The translations under genes and the position numbers were made by a program. A DNA stretch of 64,000 nucleotides from Stygiobacter electus (GTDB lineage: Bacteria; Bacteroidota; Ignavibacteria; Ignavibacteriales; Melioribacteraceae), in NCBI GenBank assembly GCA_029210465.1, contig JARGDL010000013.1, forward strand, positions 1 to 64,000, given 5' to 3'. The notes below the pieces were generated by a model, which worked only from the letters and a program-made list of their open reading frames with translations, was not told the origin of the DNA and did not search any database. Shown here one piece after another: positions 9,688 to 18,031 of this stretch; position 1 is the first letter of the stretch; every line of letters starts with the position of its first letter.

Positions 9688-9712
9688 AAATAGGGATTTA
9701 TAATCCCTATTT
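9688..9712 (-). terminator. Rho-independent terminator of tRNA-Arg
   Basis: Just past the tRNA 3' end, read on the minus strand, an 11-bp perfect stem (9688-9698 with 9702-9712, core ATAGGGATT/AATCCCTAT) closes a 3-nt loop and is followed by TTTTATTTATT. This should end the tRNA transcript before sulP. Partial read-through could still feed sulP, for which I see no clear promoter of its own. Confidence 0.78.
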
Positions 9713-9713
9713 G

Positions 9714-9787
9714 TACACCCGGAAGGATTCGAACCCTCAACCTTTTGATCCGTAGTCAAACGCTCTATCCAGTTGAGCTACGGGTGC
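9714..9787 (-). tRNA. tRNA-Arg (anticodon ACG)
   Basis: Read on the minus strand this is a full cloverleaf of 74 nt. The acceptor is GCACCCG pairing with CGGGTGT (one G-U pair), the D arm is AGCTCAACTGGATAGAGC, the anticodon stem TTTGA/TCAAA encloses the loop CTACGGA with anticodon ACG, and the T loop is GGTTCGAATCC. The discriminator base is A at 9714 and CCA is not encoded. ACG-tRNA-Arg is the bacterial tRNA whose A34 is converted to inosine by TadA, and tadA begins about 100 bp away on the opposite strand. Confidence 0.97.
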
Positions 9788-9805
9788 ATTTGAATTTTTT
9801 CATCG

Positions 9806-9837
9806 CAAATATACGATTACACGATTAAACATACAAT
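9806..9837 (-). promoter_or_regulatory. Bacteroidota-type promoter of tRNA-Arg
   Basis: On the minus strand, TATATTTG (9806-9813) matches the -7 consensus TAnnTTTG exactly. An ATTG at 9834-9837 (consensus TTTG) lies 20 bases upstream. The predicted transcript start falls about 10-15 nt before the mature tRNA end. Confidence 0.6.
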
Positions 9838-9891
9838 TTTTACAATATCATCAAGTTAATTTTTATTAATTTAGTCATAAAAAAATCATTT

Positions 9892-10362
9892 ATGTTATTT
9901 GATGAATCAATATACAGATTTATGTATGCCGCTTTGCAAGAAGCAGAAACTGCATTTGAAAAAAATGAAGTTCCTATTGGAGCTCTTGTAGTTTTTCAAA
10001 ATAAAATTATTGGTCGTGGATATAATCAAACTGAATTGCTCAAAGATCCAACTGCACATGCAGAAATGATTGCAATTACTTCGGCTTCTAATTACTTAGG
10101 TTCAAAATTCTTAGATGAGTGTGATATATTTATTACAGTCGAACCTTGTATAATGTGCAGTGGTGCAATATTACTTTCAAGAATTAAAAATGTTTATTTT
10201 GGATCATTTGAACCTAAGTTTGGTGCAGCTGGATCGTTGTTTAATATTCTAGACTCTAATAAATACAATCATAAACCAAATGTTCATTCTGGTATATATG
10301 AAAAAGAATCGAGAGAACTTTTAGAAAAATACTTTAAGAGTAAAAGATTATCAGATAAATAA
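9892..10362 (+). CDS. tadA: tRNA-specific adenosine deaminase TadA
   Basis: This 156-residue zinc deaminase converts A34 to inosine in tRNA-Arg(ACG). The catalytic HAE motif (His57, Glu59) and PCIMC (Cys86, Cys89) bind zinc and activate water. The flanking RIKNVYFGSFEPKFGAAGS is typical of TadA as opposed to cytidine deaminases. Length is normal for the family. It is divergent from the tRNA-Arg(ACG) gene that encodes its substrate and is followed by adk, whose promoter begins 2 bp after the tadA stop codon. Confidence 0.95.
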   Translation: MLFDESIYRFMYAALQEAETAFEKNEVPIGALVVFQNKIIGRGYNQTELLKDPTAHAEMIAITSASNYLGSKFLDECDIFITVEPCIMCSGAILLSRIKNVYFGSFEPKFGAAGSLFNILDSNKYNHKPNVHSGIYEKESRELLEKYFKSKRLSDK

Positions 10363-10363
10363 T

Positions 10364-10394
10364 TTTGTGAATTTTTTTTTATTAATTAAGTTTG
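10364..10394 (+). promoter_or_regulatory. Textbook Bacteroidota-type promoter of adk
   Basis: TTTG (10364-10367), then exactly 19 bases, then TAAGTTTG (10387-10394) match the TTTG-N19-TAnnTTTG promoter of Bacteroidota sigma factors without a mismatch. The transcript would start near 10401, giving an untranslated leader of about 29 nt before adk. Confidence 0.78.
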
Positions 10395-10429
10395 TTTAGA
10401 ATTTTCCATAATAAATAAATGGTAATTAT

Positions 10430-11071
10430 ATGAGAATAATAATTTTTGGGGCACCCGGAGTTGGAAAAGGAACACAAGCCAAAATTTTATCAAACAAATT
10501 AAATATAATTCATGTTTCAACCGGTGATATTTTAAGAGAAGCAATAAAATCTGAGACTGAATTAGGTAAAAAGGCAAAAGCAATCGTTGAATCTGGTGAG
10601 TTAGTACCAGATGATATTGTAGCTGGAATTATAAAAGATGTATTAATGGATGAAAAAAGTAAGAATGGTTTTATTCTTGATGGTTTTCCAAGAACGGTTA
10701 ATCAAGCAATAATTCTTGAAAAAATATTCAACGAATTAAATATTCATAACTTTTATCTGGTAAAATTAGATGCGTCAGATGAAATTATTATTGATAGAAT
10801 TGTTAACAGATTAGTTTGTAGTAAATGCGGTAATATATTAAACAAAAATTTAGTTACTGAAAACTTTGTTTGTCCAAAATGTAATTCGCTAAATAGTTAT
10901 ATGAAAAGAAAAGATGATGACGAAGAAGTAATTAAAAGAAGATTAAGAGTTTACAGAGAACAAACCGAACCTGTATTTAATTTTTACAAAGACAAAGCAA
11001 AAATTATTAAAGTAGATGGGACAAAACTCATTGATGAAGTTACAAATGATATTTTGTTAAAACTAAATTAA
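10430..11071 (+). CDS. adk: Adenylate kinase
   Basis: This 213-residue enzyme interconverts ATP + AMP and 2 ADP in the cytoplasm. The P-loop GAPGVGKGTQA starts at residue 7. The AMP-binding helix STGDILREA is at about 30, and GFILDGFPRT at about 80. The LID is of the long form with a zinc knuckle formed by Cys130, Cys133, Cys148 and Cys151, as in Gram-positive and many thermophile enzymes. It has its own promoter right after tadA and a hairpin terminator immediately downstream. Confidence 0.97.
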   Translation: MRIIIFGAPGVGKGTQAKILSNKLNIIHVSTGDILREAIKSETELGKKAKAIVESGELVPDDIVAGIIKDVLMDEKSKNGFILDGFPRTVNQAIILEKIFNELNIHNFYLVKLDASDEIIIDRIVNRLVCSKCGNILNKNLVTENFVCPKCNSLNSYMKRKDDDEEVIKRRLRVYREQTEPVFNFYKDKAKIIKVDGTKLIDEVTNDILLKLN

Positions 11072-11095
11072 CACAGTTTCCTATTAGTATGATTT

Positions 11096-11150
11096 GGGTG
11101 AAAATTAAACTGTTATGATTATTTATAATTGTTTAATTTTCATCCTTTTT
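11096..11150 (+). terminator. adk terminator embedded in the ftsE 3' end
   Basis: A 15-bp stem (11096-11110 with 11131-11145, one G-U pair) encloses a 20-nt AT-rich loop and is followed directly by TTTTT at 11146-11150. It reads as a Rho-independent terminator for adk on the plus strand. The right arm and the T-run lie inside the last codons of convergent ftsE, so the same bases code for protein on the minus strand. Confidence 0.75.
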
Positions 11151-11810
11151 ACGAACAACAACTTTTACAGCTTTACCATTTTCAATCTTAATTATTTTAG
11201 CATTCACTTTACGAATTAATTCATAATTATGAGTTGCTAAAATAACAGTCGTACCACGTTGATTTATTTTTTTTAATATCTCAATAATTTCTTCACTTGT
11301 TTCAGGATCGAGATTACCTGTTGGTTCATCTGCAAGTACTAAAAATGGTTCATTAATTATTGCTCGTGCTATTGCTACTCTTTGTTTTTCACCACCACTT
11401 AATGTATCGGGATAATTATTTTGTTTGTGTGCTAAACCTACATCGGATAGAGCATGTAAAACTTTTCGCTTAATTAATTTTCTCGGAGTGTTTACAACTT
11501 CTAAAACAAATGAAAGATTTTCATAAACTGTCCTATCGTTCAATAATTGATAATCCTGGAAAACAATTCCAATTTTTCTCCGAAGTATGGGAAGATCTTT
11601 TTCACGAATCGAATCAGATGTATAATCTCCTACTTGAACATAACCAGAATTTGGTATTAAATCCATGTATATCATCTTAATAAAAGATGTTTTTCCAACT
11701 CCACTTTTACCTATTATAAATACAAACTCACCTTGTGTTACATGAAGATTTAAATCACTAAATACAGGTTGATTTGAATAATTAAATACAACATGATTAA
11801 ATGTTAACAT
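11133..11810 (-). CDS. ftsE: Cell-division ABC ATPase FtsE
   Basis: This 225-residue ATP-binding protein has Walker [10 protein letters not shown] (about 34-42), Q-loop in [11 protein letters not shown], signature [14 protein letters not shown] (about 139) and Walker [17 protein letters not shown], with the H-loop in ATHNYEL. The length and the [17 protein letters not shown] segment fit FtsE better than LolD. FtsE with FtsX regulates peptidoglycan hydrolases at the septum. FtsX is not adjacent; the upstream neighbours are a methyltransferase and pdxA. LolD-like lipoprotein export remains a weaker alternative. Confidence 0.85.
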   Translation of the reverse strand: MLTFNHVVFNYSNQPVFSDLNLHVTQGEFVFIIGKSGVGKTSFIKMIYMDLIPNSGYVQVGDYTSDSIREKDLPILRRKIGIVFQDYQLLNDRTVYENLSFVLEVVNTPRKLIKRKVLHALSDVGLAHKQNNYPDTLSGGEKQRVAIARAIINEPFLVLADEPTGNLDPETSEEIIEILKKINQRGTTVILATHNYELIRKVNAKIIKIENGKAVKVVVRKKDEN

Positions 11811-11811
11811 T

Positions 11812-12537
11812 TTAATTTCTCTTCTTTAATACAAATTGAATTCTTTCAGAATTTGCGTTGGCATTTGTAAATGAGAATGCTTCGTAACATTTTAAAACAG
11901 AAAATTTAGAATGTGAAATCATTTCAAAATAATCTTCAAACCGATAAATTTTTTGATAGTGAGTTTCTTCTTTAATTACACCATTTCCAAAATCAATGAT
12001 AAATTTATTTTTATGAATTCTATTTTTTAAACTATAACGACTTATTTGTTCATACTTTATACCTTTATAATCCCCTTTTCTGTTTAAGTACTTTTGATAT
12101 TTTAAGCTATTGTTTTCCATACTTGCATCAAAAGTAAAAATTCCATTTTCATCTAAAATATTTGCCACTTCATCTAACATTTTTAAAAATTCTTTTTTAT
12201 TAGTCAGGTAATTAACACTATCAAAACAGGAAAAAACAAAATTAAATTTTTTCTTAAAAGGTAAAGCTAAAAAATTGCAACTAACTTTATTTTTAATTTT
12301 AGCTGAAGCTTTGACTAACATATTAGAACTTAAATCACTAACCACATAAAAGTAAAATTTATCAACCAAATAATTTGCTAATGCACAATTTCCACTTGCC
12401 AGTTCTAATGAAAAAATATTTTTGTCTTTAATCTCTTTTGAAATTTTATAAATATAGTTAGCCCATTTTTTATAATCTATAAACCTCATTAAATGAGAAT
12501 ACAAATCAGAAATATTAGAATAAATGTTCTCATTCAT
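11812..12537 (-). CDS. Class I SAM-dependent methyltransferase
   Basis: This 241-residue protein has a Rossmann methyltransferase core. Motif I is degenerate but recognisable as LELASGNCALANYLV (about 45-60), followed by YVVSDLSSNMLVKAS, which resembles the acidic SAM-ribose loop, and FNFVFSCFDSVNYL (motif IV). The substrate is not identifiable. The gene overlaps pdxA by 8 nt and is one base before ftsE. The C-terminal part, with HYQKIYRFEDYFEMI, resembles small-molecule methyltransferases of the UbiE/Methyltransf_25 type. Confidence 0.72.
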   Translation of the reverse strand: MNENIYSNISDLYSHLMRFIDYKKWANYIYKISKEIKDKNIFSLELASGNCALANYLVDKFYFYVVSDLSSNMLVKASAKIKNKVSCNFLALPFKKKFNFVFSCFDSVNYLTNKKEFLKMLDEVANILDENGIFTFDASMENNSLKYQKYLNRKGDYKGIKYEQISRYSLKNRIHKNKFIIDFGNGVIKEETHYQKIYRFEDYFEMISHSKFSVLKCYEAFSFTNANANSERIQFVLKKRN

Positions 12538-13516
12538 TTTTAATTCTGTTCATAATTATTTTTTCAGCCCATTTAACTGCGGCAATCATACTTGTTGGTT
12601 TTGCGATACCAAAATCTGCAATATCGAAAGCAGTACCATGATCTGGTGAGACTCTTATAATTGGTAAGCCAGCTGTGAAATTTACACCTTTATCAAAGTT
12701 TATCATCTTGAATGGAATTAACACTTGATCATGATAAATTCCAAGTATAGCATCGTAGTCTTTATAACTTTTAGTCCCAAAGAATGCATCGGGTACAAAA
12801 GGTCCATAAACAAATTTATTATTTAATTTTTTTATCGCTGGTATTATGATTTCTCTCTCTTCATTTCCAATTCTTCCATCTTCTCCATTATGTGGATTAA
12901 AACCAAGTAGTGCAATTTCAGGATTCTTAATATTAAAGTCAGTTGCTAAAGTATTCCACAAAATCTCAATTGTATTTTTTATTTTTTCAAAAGTGATATG
13001 TTCACTTACATTTTTAAGAGGCATATGTATCGTTAGTAAAGCTGCTTTAAATTTTTGTGAAAGAAACATCATCAAAAACTTTTTTGAATTACTTAATGAA
13101 GCATAAAATTCTGTTTGCCCTGAATAATTAATACCAGCAAGCTCGAATGATTTTTTTGAAATTGGTGCTGTAATAACAGCAGATTTTTTTATACTAATTA
13201 GAATTTGATAAGATTTTTCAATTGCATTAGCTGAAGTTAATCCAGATATTTTTGTTGGAATTCCTACATTTAATTTCGTTTTTCCAATATCTAAAATTGT
13301 AATTGGTTTTCTTGATTCAATTACTTCATTAAGATTTTTAAAAACATTAAACTCAAATTCCGGATTAATTATTTCAGCCGCATGTTCAAACACATTTGAA
13401 GGGCAAATAAAAATTATTTTTCTTTTTCCCGGATTTTGAATTTTATTAATTGTTTTAATGACTATTTCCGGACCTATACCATTTATATCACCGCAAGTAA
13501 AAACTAAGGTATTCAT
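12530..13516 (-). CDS. pdxA: 4-hydroxythreonine-4-phosphate dehydrogenase PdxA
   Basis: This 328-residue enzyme oxidises 4-phosphohydroxy-L-threonine in the DXP-dependent pyridoxal phosphate pathway. Family motifs: CGDINGIGPEIVIKT at the N-terminus, TAPISKKSFELAG (about 115), LLTIHMPLKNV, GFNPHNGEDGRIGNEE (about 212) and GIYHDQVLIPFKM with the metal-binding His. Length is normal. It begins 7 nt after rho stops and overlaps the methyltransferase gene, so it is probably transcribed with rho. Confidence 0.95.
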   Translation of the reverse strand: MNTLVFTCGDINGIGPEIVIKTINKIQNPGKRKIIFICPSNVFEHAAEIINPEFEFNVFKNLNEVIESRKPITILDIGKTKLNVGIPTKISGLTSANAIEKSYQILISIKKSAVITAPISKKSFELAGINYSGQTEFYASLSNSKKFLMMFLSQKFKAALLTIHMPLKNVSEHITFEKIKNTIEILWNTLATDFNIKNPEIALLGFNPHNGEDGRIGNEEREIIIPAIKKLNNKFVYGPFVPDAFFGTKSYKDYDAILGIYHDQVLIPFKMINFDKGVNFTAGLPIIRVSPDHGTAFDIADFGIAKPTSMIAAVKWAEKIIMNRIKNE

Positions 13517-13523
13517 GAAAAAA

Positions 13524-14777
13524 TTAACTATTCATGCTCATCAAAAATTCTTTATTATTTTTTGTACCTTTCATTTTATCAAGTACAAATTCCATCGCTT
13601 CAGTTGGATCGTATTCAGAAATTATTTTTCTAAGAATCCATACTCTGTTTAATTCATCTTCACGCAATAATAATTCTTCTTTACGAGTACCAGAACGATT
13701 AACATCAATAGCTGGAAAGATTCTCTTATCACTCAAATTACGATCAAGTACTAATTCCATATTTCCAGTTCCCTTGAATTCTTCAAAGATGACTTCATCC
13801 ATTCTACTTCCAGTATCAATAAGAGCAGTTGCAATAATTGTTAAACTTCCAGCTTCTTCGGTATTACGAGCAGAACCAAAAAATCTTTTTGGTTTATGCA
13901 ACGCATTTGCATCAACACCGCCTGAAAGAATTCTACCGCTATGGGGAATAACTGTATTATAAGCTCTTGCAAGACGAGTAATTGAATCGAGAAGAATGAC
14001 AACATCATCACCAGCTTCAACCATTCTTTTAGCTTTTTCGATAACCATATTAGCCACTTGAACATGTCGTTCCGCTGGTTCATCAAAAGTTGAGCTAATA
14101 ACTTCTGCTTGAACAGAGCGTTGCATATCAGTTACTTCTTCTGGTCTTTCATCAATTAATAACATTATTATTTTAACTTCTGGATGATTTCTGGTTAAGG
14201 AATTTGCAATCTTTTGTAACAATATTGTTTTACCGGCCTTTGGTGGTGAAACAATTAATCCACGTTGCCCTTTACCAATCGGAGAAAGCAAATCAATAAT
14301 TCTCATAGAATATTCACCGGGTGCAGATTCTAATTTTAATCTTTTTATTGGATAAAGCGGCGTCAGATTATCAAATAGTGTCCTTTCCCGAATTGCTTCT
14401 GGATCTTTTCCATTGACAGCTTCAACACGTAGTAAAGCAAAAAATCTTTCACCTTCTTTTGGAGGTCTTACCTGACCACTTACAAAATCTCCTGTTCTCA
14501 AAAGAAATCTTTTGATTTGAGATGGAGAGACGTAAATGTCATCTGGTGAAGGCAAATAATTATAATCGGCTGATCTTAGGAAGCCATATCCATCTTGAAG
14601 AACTTCCAAGACTCCTTTTGAAAATGTTAAGCCATCTTTTGCAGATTGAGCTTCTAGGATTTTAAAGATTAATTCTTGTTTGCGTAAATCGCTGTAACCG
14701 GTTAACCCGTAATCTTTTGCAATCTTGTAGAGATCTACAATTTTTTTTGACTGCAATTCTGAAATATCCATTGGCAT
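13524..14777 (-). CDS. rho: Transcription termination factor Rho
   Basis: This 417-residue hexameric RNA helicase has the Rho N-terminal helical domain ([19 protein letters not shown]), an RNA-binding cold-shock domain ([22 protein letters not shown]) and a RecA-like ATPase with P-loop SPPKAGKT (about 180), [13 protein letters not shown] (Q- and R-loop region) and [11 protein letters not shown]. No long N-terminal insertion is present, unlike many Bacteroidetes and Actinobacteria Rho proteins. The ATG at 14777 is used; a second in-frame ATG lies two codons later. Confidence 0.97.
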   Translation of the reverse strand: MPMDISELQSKKIVDLYKIAKDYGLTGYSDLRKQELIFKILEAQSAKDGLTFSKGVLEVLQDGYGFLRSADYNYLPSPDDIYVSPSQIKRFLLRTGDFVSGQVRPPKEGERFFALLRVEAVNGKDPEAIRERTLFDNLTPLYPIKRLKLESAPGEYSMRIIDLLSPIGKGQRGLIVSPPKAGKTILLQKIANSLTRNHPEVKIIMLLIDERPEEVTDMQRSVQAEVISSTFDEPAERHVQVANMVIEKAKRMVEAGDDVVILLDSITRLARAYNTVIPHSGRILSGGVDANALHKPKRFFGSARNTEEAGSLTIIATALIDTGSRMDEVIFEEFKGTGNMELVLDRNLSDKRIFPAIDVNRSGTRKEELLLREDELNRVWILRKIISEYDPTEAMEFVLDKMKGTKNNKEFLMSMNS

Positions 14778-14902
14778 ATTTTGTTACCTATCAGTTTGTG
14801 AAAAATTAGATTTGATTATTTCGATTCTCAATTTTTTGGGGATTTTTTTTATTGGTTTATTGATTTAATTATTTCAGTAGAACCTTACTGAGGCACACAT
14901 GA

Positions 14903-14931
14903 AAATTAGTTGTATGTTAATAAAATGTCAA
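14903..14931 (-). promoter_or_regulatory. Putative sigma70-like promoter upstream of rho
   Basis: On the minus strand, TTGACA (14926-14931), a 17-base spacer and TAATTT (14903-14908) match a classical -35/-10 pair; the -10 also overlaps TAATTTTC, one mismatch from the Bacteroidota TAnnTTTG. The -35 touches the folC stop codon. A leader of about 120 nt before rho would result, long enough for autoregulation, though I see no convincing attenuator in it. Confidence 0.45.
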
Positions 14932-16187
14932 GTTTCTTTTGAAATAATTTTTGATTTTATTTCTCCCAATAAATACATACTTCCCAAAAAGACTAAACAT
15001 TCATTTTTATTTTGATGAATAAATTTTGTTAAAAACTCATATGGATCATTCACAAGATTAATTTTAATATTTTTTTCGCTTATTAAATTCTTTAGAACTT
15101 CATACTTAGCCGCCCGTTCATATTTTAATTCGTAATAAAATATTTCATCAAAAGTTTTGTTTAATAAATCTAACATCAACTTGATGTTCTTATCTTTCAT
15201 TACACTGAATACTAAAGTTGATTTTTCATAATTATCTTTTTCTTTTTTGAATTCATCAATAAAAATCTGAATTCCTTCAGGGTTATGAGCCGAATCAAAA
15301 ATTACTCTTGGCTTATCGTTATAAATTTCATATCTACCTTGGATTCCGGTATTGCCAATAACATTTTTAATTCCATTTAATATTTGAGATGAATTTACAG
15401 AAAAATTTTCATCAATTGTTTTAATTGCTAATGCCGAATTTAAAAGTTGATGGTAACCTTTTAGCGGCGTTTCATATAAGTTAAGATAAAAATTTTTGCA
15501 CTTTATTTTTAAATAATCACTTTCCTCTACAATATAATCTTTAATTTTAATTATTGGCGAATTTGTTTCAACAGCTTTTTGAACAATTACTTTTTCAGCT
15601 TCGTCGTTTAATTTTCCTATAAAAACTGGTTTATCATTTTTAATTATTCCAGCTTTTTCAAAAGATATTTTTTCAATTGTGTTTCCAAGATGTTCAGTAT
15701 GTTCTAAACTTATTGATGTTATTACACTTGAAATGGGATCAATAACATTTGTTGCATCTAATCTACCACCTAATCCAGTTTCAATAATTGCATAATCAAC
15801 ACTATTATCATCGAAATATTTAAATGCTAATGAAGTTGTTATCTCGAAAAATGTCGGTTTTTCATTATCAATATAACTATTGATTTGATTTATAAACTCG
15901 ACTAAATACTCATCTTCAATTTCATTTCCATTAATTTTAATTCTTTCATTAAATCTTACAAAATGAGGAGAAGTATAAAGCCCAACTTTAAAACCCATTT
16001 CCATTAAAATTGAAGCAATGAAAGAAGAAGTACTTCCCTTTCCATTTGAACCAGCAACATGAAAACATTTCAGCCTTAAATGTGGATTTCCAATTTTTGC
16101 TAATAATTTTTGAGTACTATCTAAACCTAATTTAATTCCAAATTGATTAAGCGAAAATATTTTTTGAAGTATTTTTTCTTTGTCCAT
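14928..16187 (-). CDS. folC: Bifunctional folylpolyglutamate/dihydrofolate synthase
   Basis: This 419-residue Mur-ligase-family enzyme adds glutamate to folates. The ATP-binding loop is VAGSNGKGSTSSFIASIL (about 44-61). The family motif is YAIIETGLGGRLDATNV (about 132), and the Mur-ligase C domain carries RVIFDSAHNPEGIQ. It starts one base after pyrD ends, giving an operon pyrK-pyrD-folC. Whether it has the dihydrofolate synthase activity as well cannot be settled from sequence. Confidence 0.93.
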   Translation of the reverse strand: MDKEKILQKIFSLNQFGIKLGLDSTQKLLAKIGNPHLRLKCFHVAGSNGKGSTSSFIASILMEMGFKVGLYTSPHFVRFNERIKINGNEIEDEYLVEFINQINSYIDNEKPTFFEITTSLAFKYFDDNSVDYAIIETGLGGRLDATNVIDPISSVITSISLEHTEHLGNTIEKISFEKAGIIKNDKPVFIGKLNDEAEKVIVQKAVETNSPIIKIKDYIVEESDYLKIKCKNFYLNLYETPLKGYHQLLNSALAIKTIDENFSVNSSQILNGIKNVIGNTGIQGRYEIYNDKPRVIFDSAHNPEGIQIFIDEFKKEKDNYEKSTLVFSVMKDKNIKLMLDLLNKTFDEIFYYELKYERAAKYEVLKNLISEKNIKINLVNDPYEFLTKFIHQNKNECLVFLGSMYLLGEIKSKIISKET

Positions 16188-16188
16188 T

Positions 16189-17103
16189 TTAAATTTGAAA
16201 AGAGCCTGTTAGAGAAGATATATTTTCTATTTTTTGTTCAGAGCAAAATTTGTAAAGGTCATTAATTATTTCATTACTAACATTTGGATTAATAAAATTA
16301 GCAGTTCCAATTTGAATTGCAGTAGCACCAACAATCATAAATTCCACGACATCTTTCCAATTCATAATTCCACCAACTCCAATAATTGGAATATCAACAT
16401 TTCTTTTTATTTCTAAAACTTTTGCAAGTGCAATTGGTTTTATAGCTGGACCAGATAATCCGCCTGTTATATTTTTAATTTTTGGTTTTCTTGTGTAAAT
16501 GTCGAATGAGGTTCCAACCAAAGTATTAATTGCAGAGACAGCATCAGCGCCTTCTTTTTTTGCAACTGCAGCAAAGTCTGATATATTTGGAACATTTGGA
16601 GAAAGTTTAATTATTATTGGTTTCGATGTAGACTTACGAACTTGCTCTGTAATTTTTCCAACCCAATTTATATCATTACCAAAAATTAAACCGCCATCTT
16701 TTACATTAGGACAAGAAACATTTATTTCAAATGCTTTTATTGATTTTTCATATTCTAATATTTTAACACATTCAACATATTCGTCTAATGTGCTGGCTGC
16801 AATATTACAAATTATAGTTGCATTTAGTTTTTCTAAAAATGGAATTTTTTCTTTTACAAATGCTTCCAGTCCAACATTTGCTAAACCAATCGCATTTAAC
16901 ATACCTGATGGTGTCTCAACAATTCTCTGAGGTGGATTGCCTTTTCTAGGCTTTAAAGAAATTGATTTGGTAACTATAGCACCAATTTTACTTAAATCTG
17001 TGAACTCGGAAATTTCATTTCCATAACCTACAGTTCCGCTTGCAAGCAAAATTGGATTTTTTAGTTTTAACGAACCAATATTAACTGATAAATCTATATT
17101 CAT
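16189..17103 (-). CDS. pyrD: Dihydroorotate dehydrogenase, class 1B catalytic subunit
   Basis: This 304-residue FMN enzyme makes orotate in pyrimidine synthesis. It begins INIGSLKLKNPILLASGTVG, has the active-site loop FEINVSCPNVKDGG with the catalytic Cys of class 1 enzymes, and the FMN phosphate site GVGGIMNWKDVVEFM followed by GATAIQIGTANF. The neighbouring pyrK, overlapping by 4 nt, marks it as the NAD-dependent 1B type, which works as a PyrD2-PyrK2 heterotetramer in the cytoplasm. Confidence 0.95.
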   Translation of the reverse strand: MNIDLSVNIGSLKLKNPILLASGTVGYGNEISEFTDLSKIGAIVTKSISLKPRKGNPPQRIVETPSGMLNAIGLANVGLEAFVKEKIPFLEKLNATIICNIAASTLDEYVECVKILEYEKSIKAFEINVSCPNVKDGGLIFGNDINWVGKITEQVRKSTSKPIIIKLSPNVPNISDFAAVAKKEGADAVSAINTLVGTSFDIYTRKPKIKNITGGLSGPAIKPIALAKVLEIKRNVDIPIIGVGGIMNWKDVVEFMIVGATAIQIGTANFINPNVSNEIINDLYKFCSEQKIENISSLTGSFQI

Positions 17104-17852
17104 AAAATTATTTCCTTTGAATTAAATACAGGTCCATCTTTGCATATTAATTTGTAACTATTATCAGTTGTTTCAATCGGGCATCCTTGGCAAATTCCAA
17201 AACCACAAGCCATTGCACTTTCGACTGATAGTTCACAATCAATTTTATTTTCTAAAGAAAATTTTTGAAGTGCTTTTAACATAGGCGTTGGTCCGCAACC
17301 ATAAATTTTGATATTGTGAAAATCATTTTTACCAATTTCTTTTTCCAGCAGCTCAATAACATTACCGTGAAAACCATAGCTACCATCATCGGTTGAATAT
17401 TTAACGTTAATTAAATTTTTGTCATAAATATAATCTTTATTTCGGGCTCCGTAGAATGTAATAATTTTTTTATTCGTTAAACTCTTTGTTAAAAATGGAA
17501 ATGGTGCAACTCCAATTCCACCAGCTACTAAAAATATTGTTTCATAATTATCGTCAATGTTAAAACCATTGCCAAGTGGACCAATAATATCAATTTTGTC
17601 ACCTACTTTTTTATTTGATAAAATTTTAGTCCCTTCACCATGAATGTCAAATAAAAAATAGACAGATTCATTTTCAATATTGTGAATGCTAAATGGTCTT
17701 CGAAGTAATGGAAAATCTGTTTCAGAAACTTTTATATTACAAAACTGTCCAGCTGTTGCTTTTGATGAAATATTTTTTGCTAATACTTTTAACAAAAATA
17801 TATTAGGTTTAACTTTTTCAACAAATTGTACGATAGTTTTTTCGATATGCAT
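17100..17852 (-). CDS. pyrK: Dihydroorotate dehydrogenase electron-transfer subunit
   Basis: This 250-residue protein carries FAD and a [2Fe-2S] cluster and passes electrons from PyrD to NAD. FAD-binding motif LLRRPFSIHNIE (about 50), NAD-domain motif FLVAGGIGVAPFPFL (about 107) and the C-terminal cluster ligands Cys216, Cys221, Cys224 and Cys237 (CGFGICQGC then C) are all seen. The gene is directly downstream of a heptamer repeat array. Confidence 0.94.
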   Translation of the reverse strand: MHIEKTIVQFVEKVKPNIFLLKVLAKNISSKATAGQFCNIKVSETDFPLLRRPFSIHNIENESVYFLFDIHGEGTKILSNKKVGDKIDIIGPLGNGFNIDDNYETIFLVAGGIGVAPFPFLTKSLTNKKIITFYGARNKDYIYDKNLINVKYSTDDGSYGFHGNVIELLEKEIGKNDFHNIKIYGCGPTPMLKALQKFSLENKIDCELSVESAMACGFGICQGCPIETTDNSYKLICKDGPVFNSKEIIL

Positions 17853-17859
17853 TTTTTAT

Positions 17860-17985
17860 AATGTATAATTAATAATTGATAATGTATAATTACAAATTGC
17901 TAATTGATAATTGCTAATTGATAATTGCTAATTGATAATTGCAAATTGCTAATTGATAATTGCTAATTCTTAATTGATAATTTCA
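17860..17985. repeat. Phased heptamer tandem array (18 units, AATTGNN)
   Basis: The 126 bases divide without any slippage into 18 heptamers, most of them AATTGAT or AATTGCT, with variants AATGTAT, AATTAAT, AATTACA, AATTGCA, AATTCTT and AATTTCA. AATTGAT and AATTGCT often alternate, giving a 14-base super-period. It fills most of the gap between rpiB and pyrK. It resembles the short tandemly repeated repetitive (STRR) heptamers known from other bacteria. Two further arrays of the same family are at 54658 and 59449. Confidence 0.92.
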
Positions 17986-18031
17986 GATTGAGAAGTAAAT
18001 TATTAATATAATATCAATCTCTTTCTTTAAA

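Noticed and set aside
13534..13962. 142-codon open frame on the plus strand
   Set aside because: It lies wholly opposite the conserved ATPase domain of rho; the protein has no family features.
14778..14902. Attenuator or riboswitch in the rho leader
   Set aside because: The leader is long and AT-rich, but I could not find a stable stem followed by a T-run or a known aptamer core.
16499..16930. 143-codon open frame on the plus strand
   Set aside because: It is antisense to well-supported pyrD, has no start signal or recognisable domain and reflects the codon bias of the gene on the other strand.
17860..17985. Possible CRISPR array
   Set aside because: The repeats are 7 bases long and contiguous, with no unique spacers of 25-40 bases and no cas genes nearby. 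It is a heptamer tandem array.
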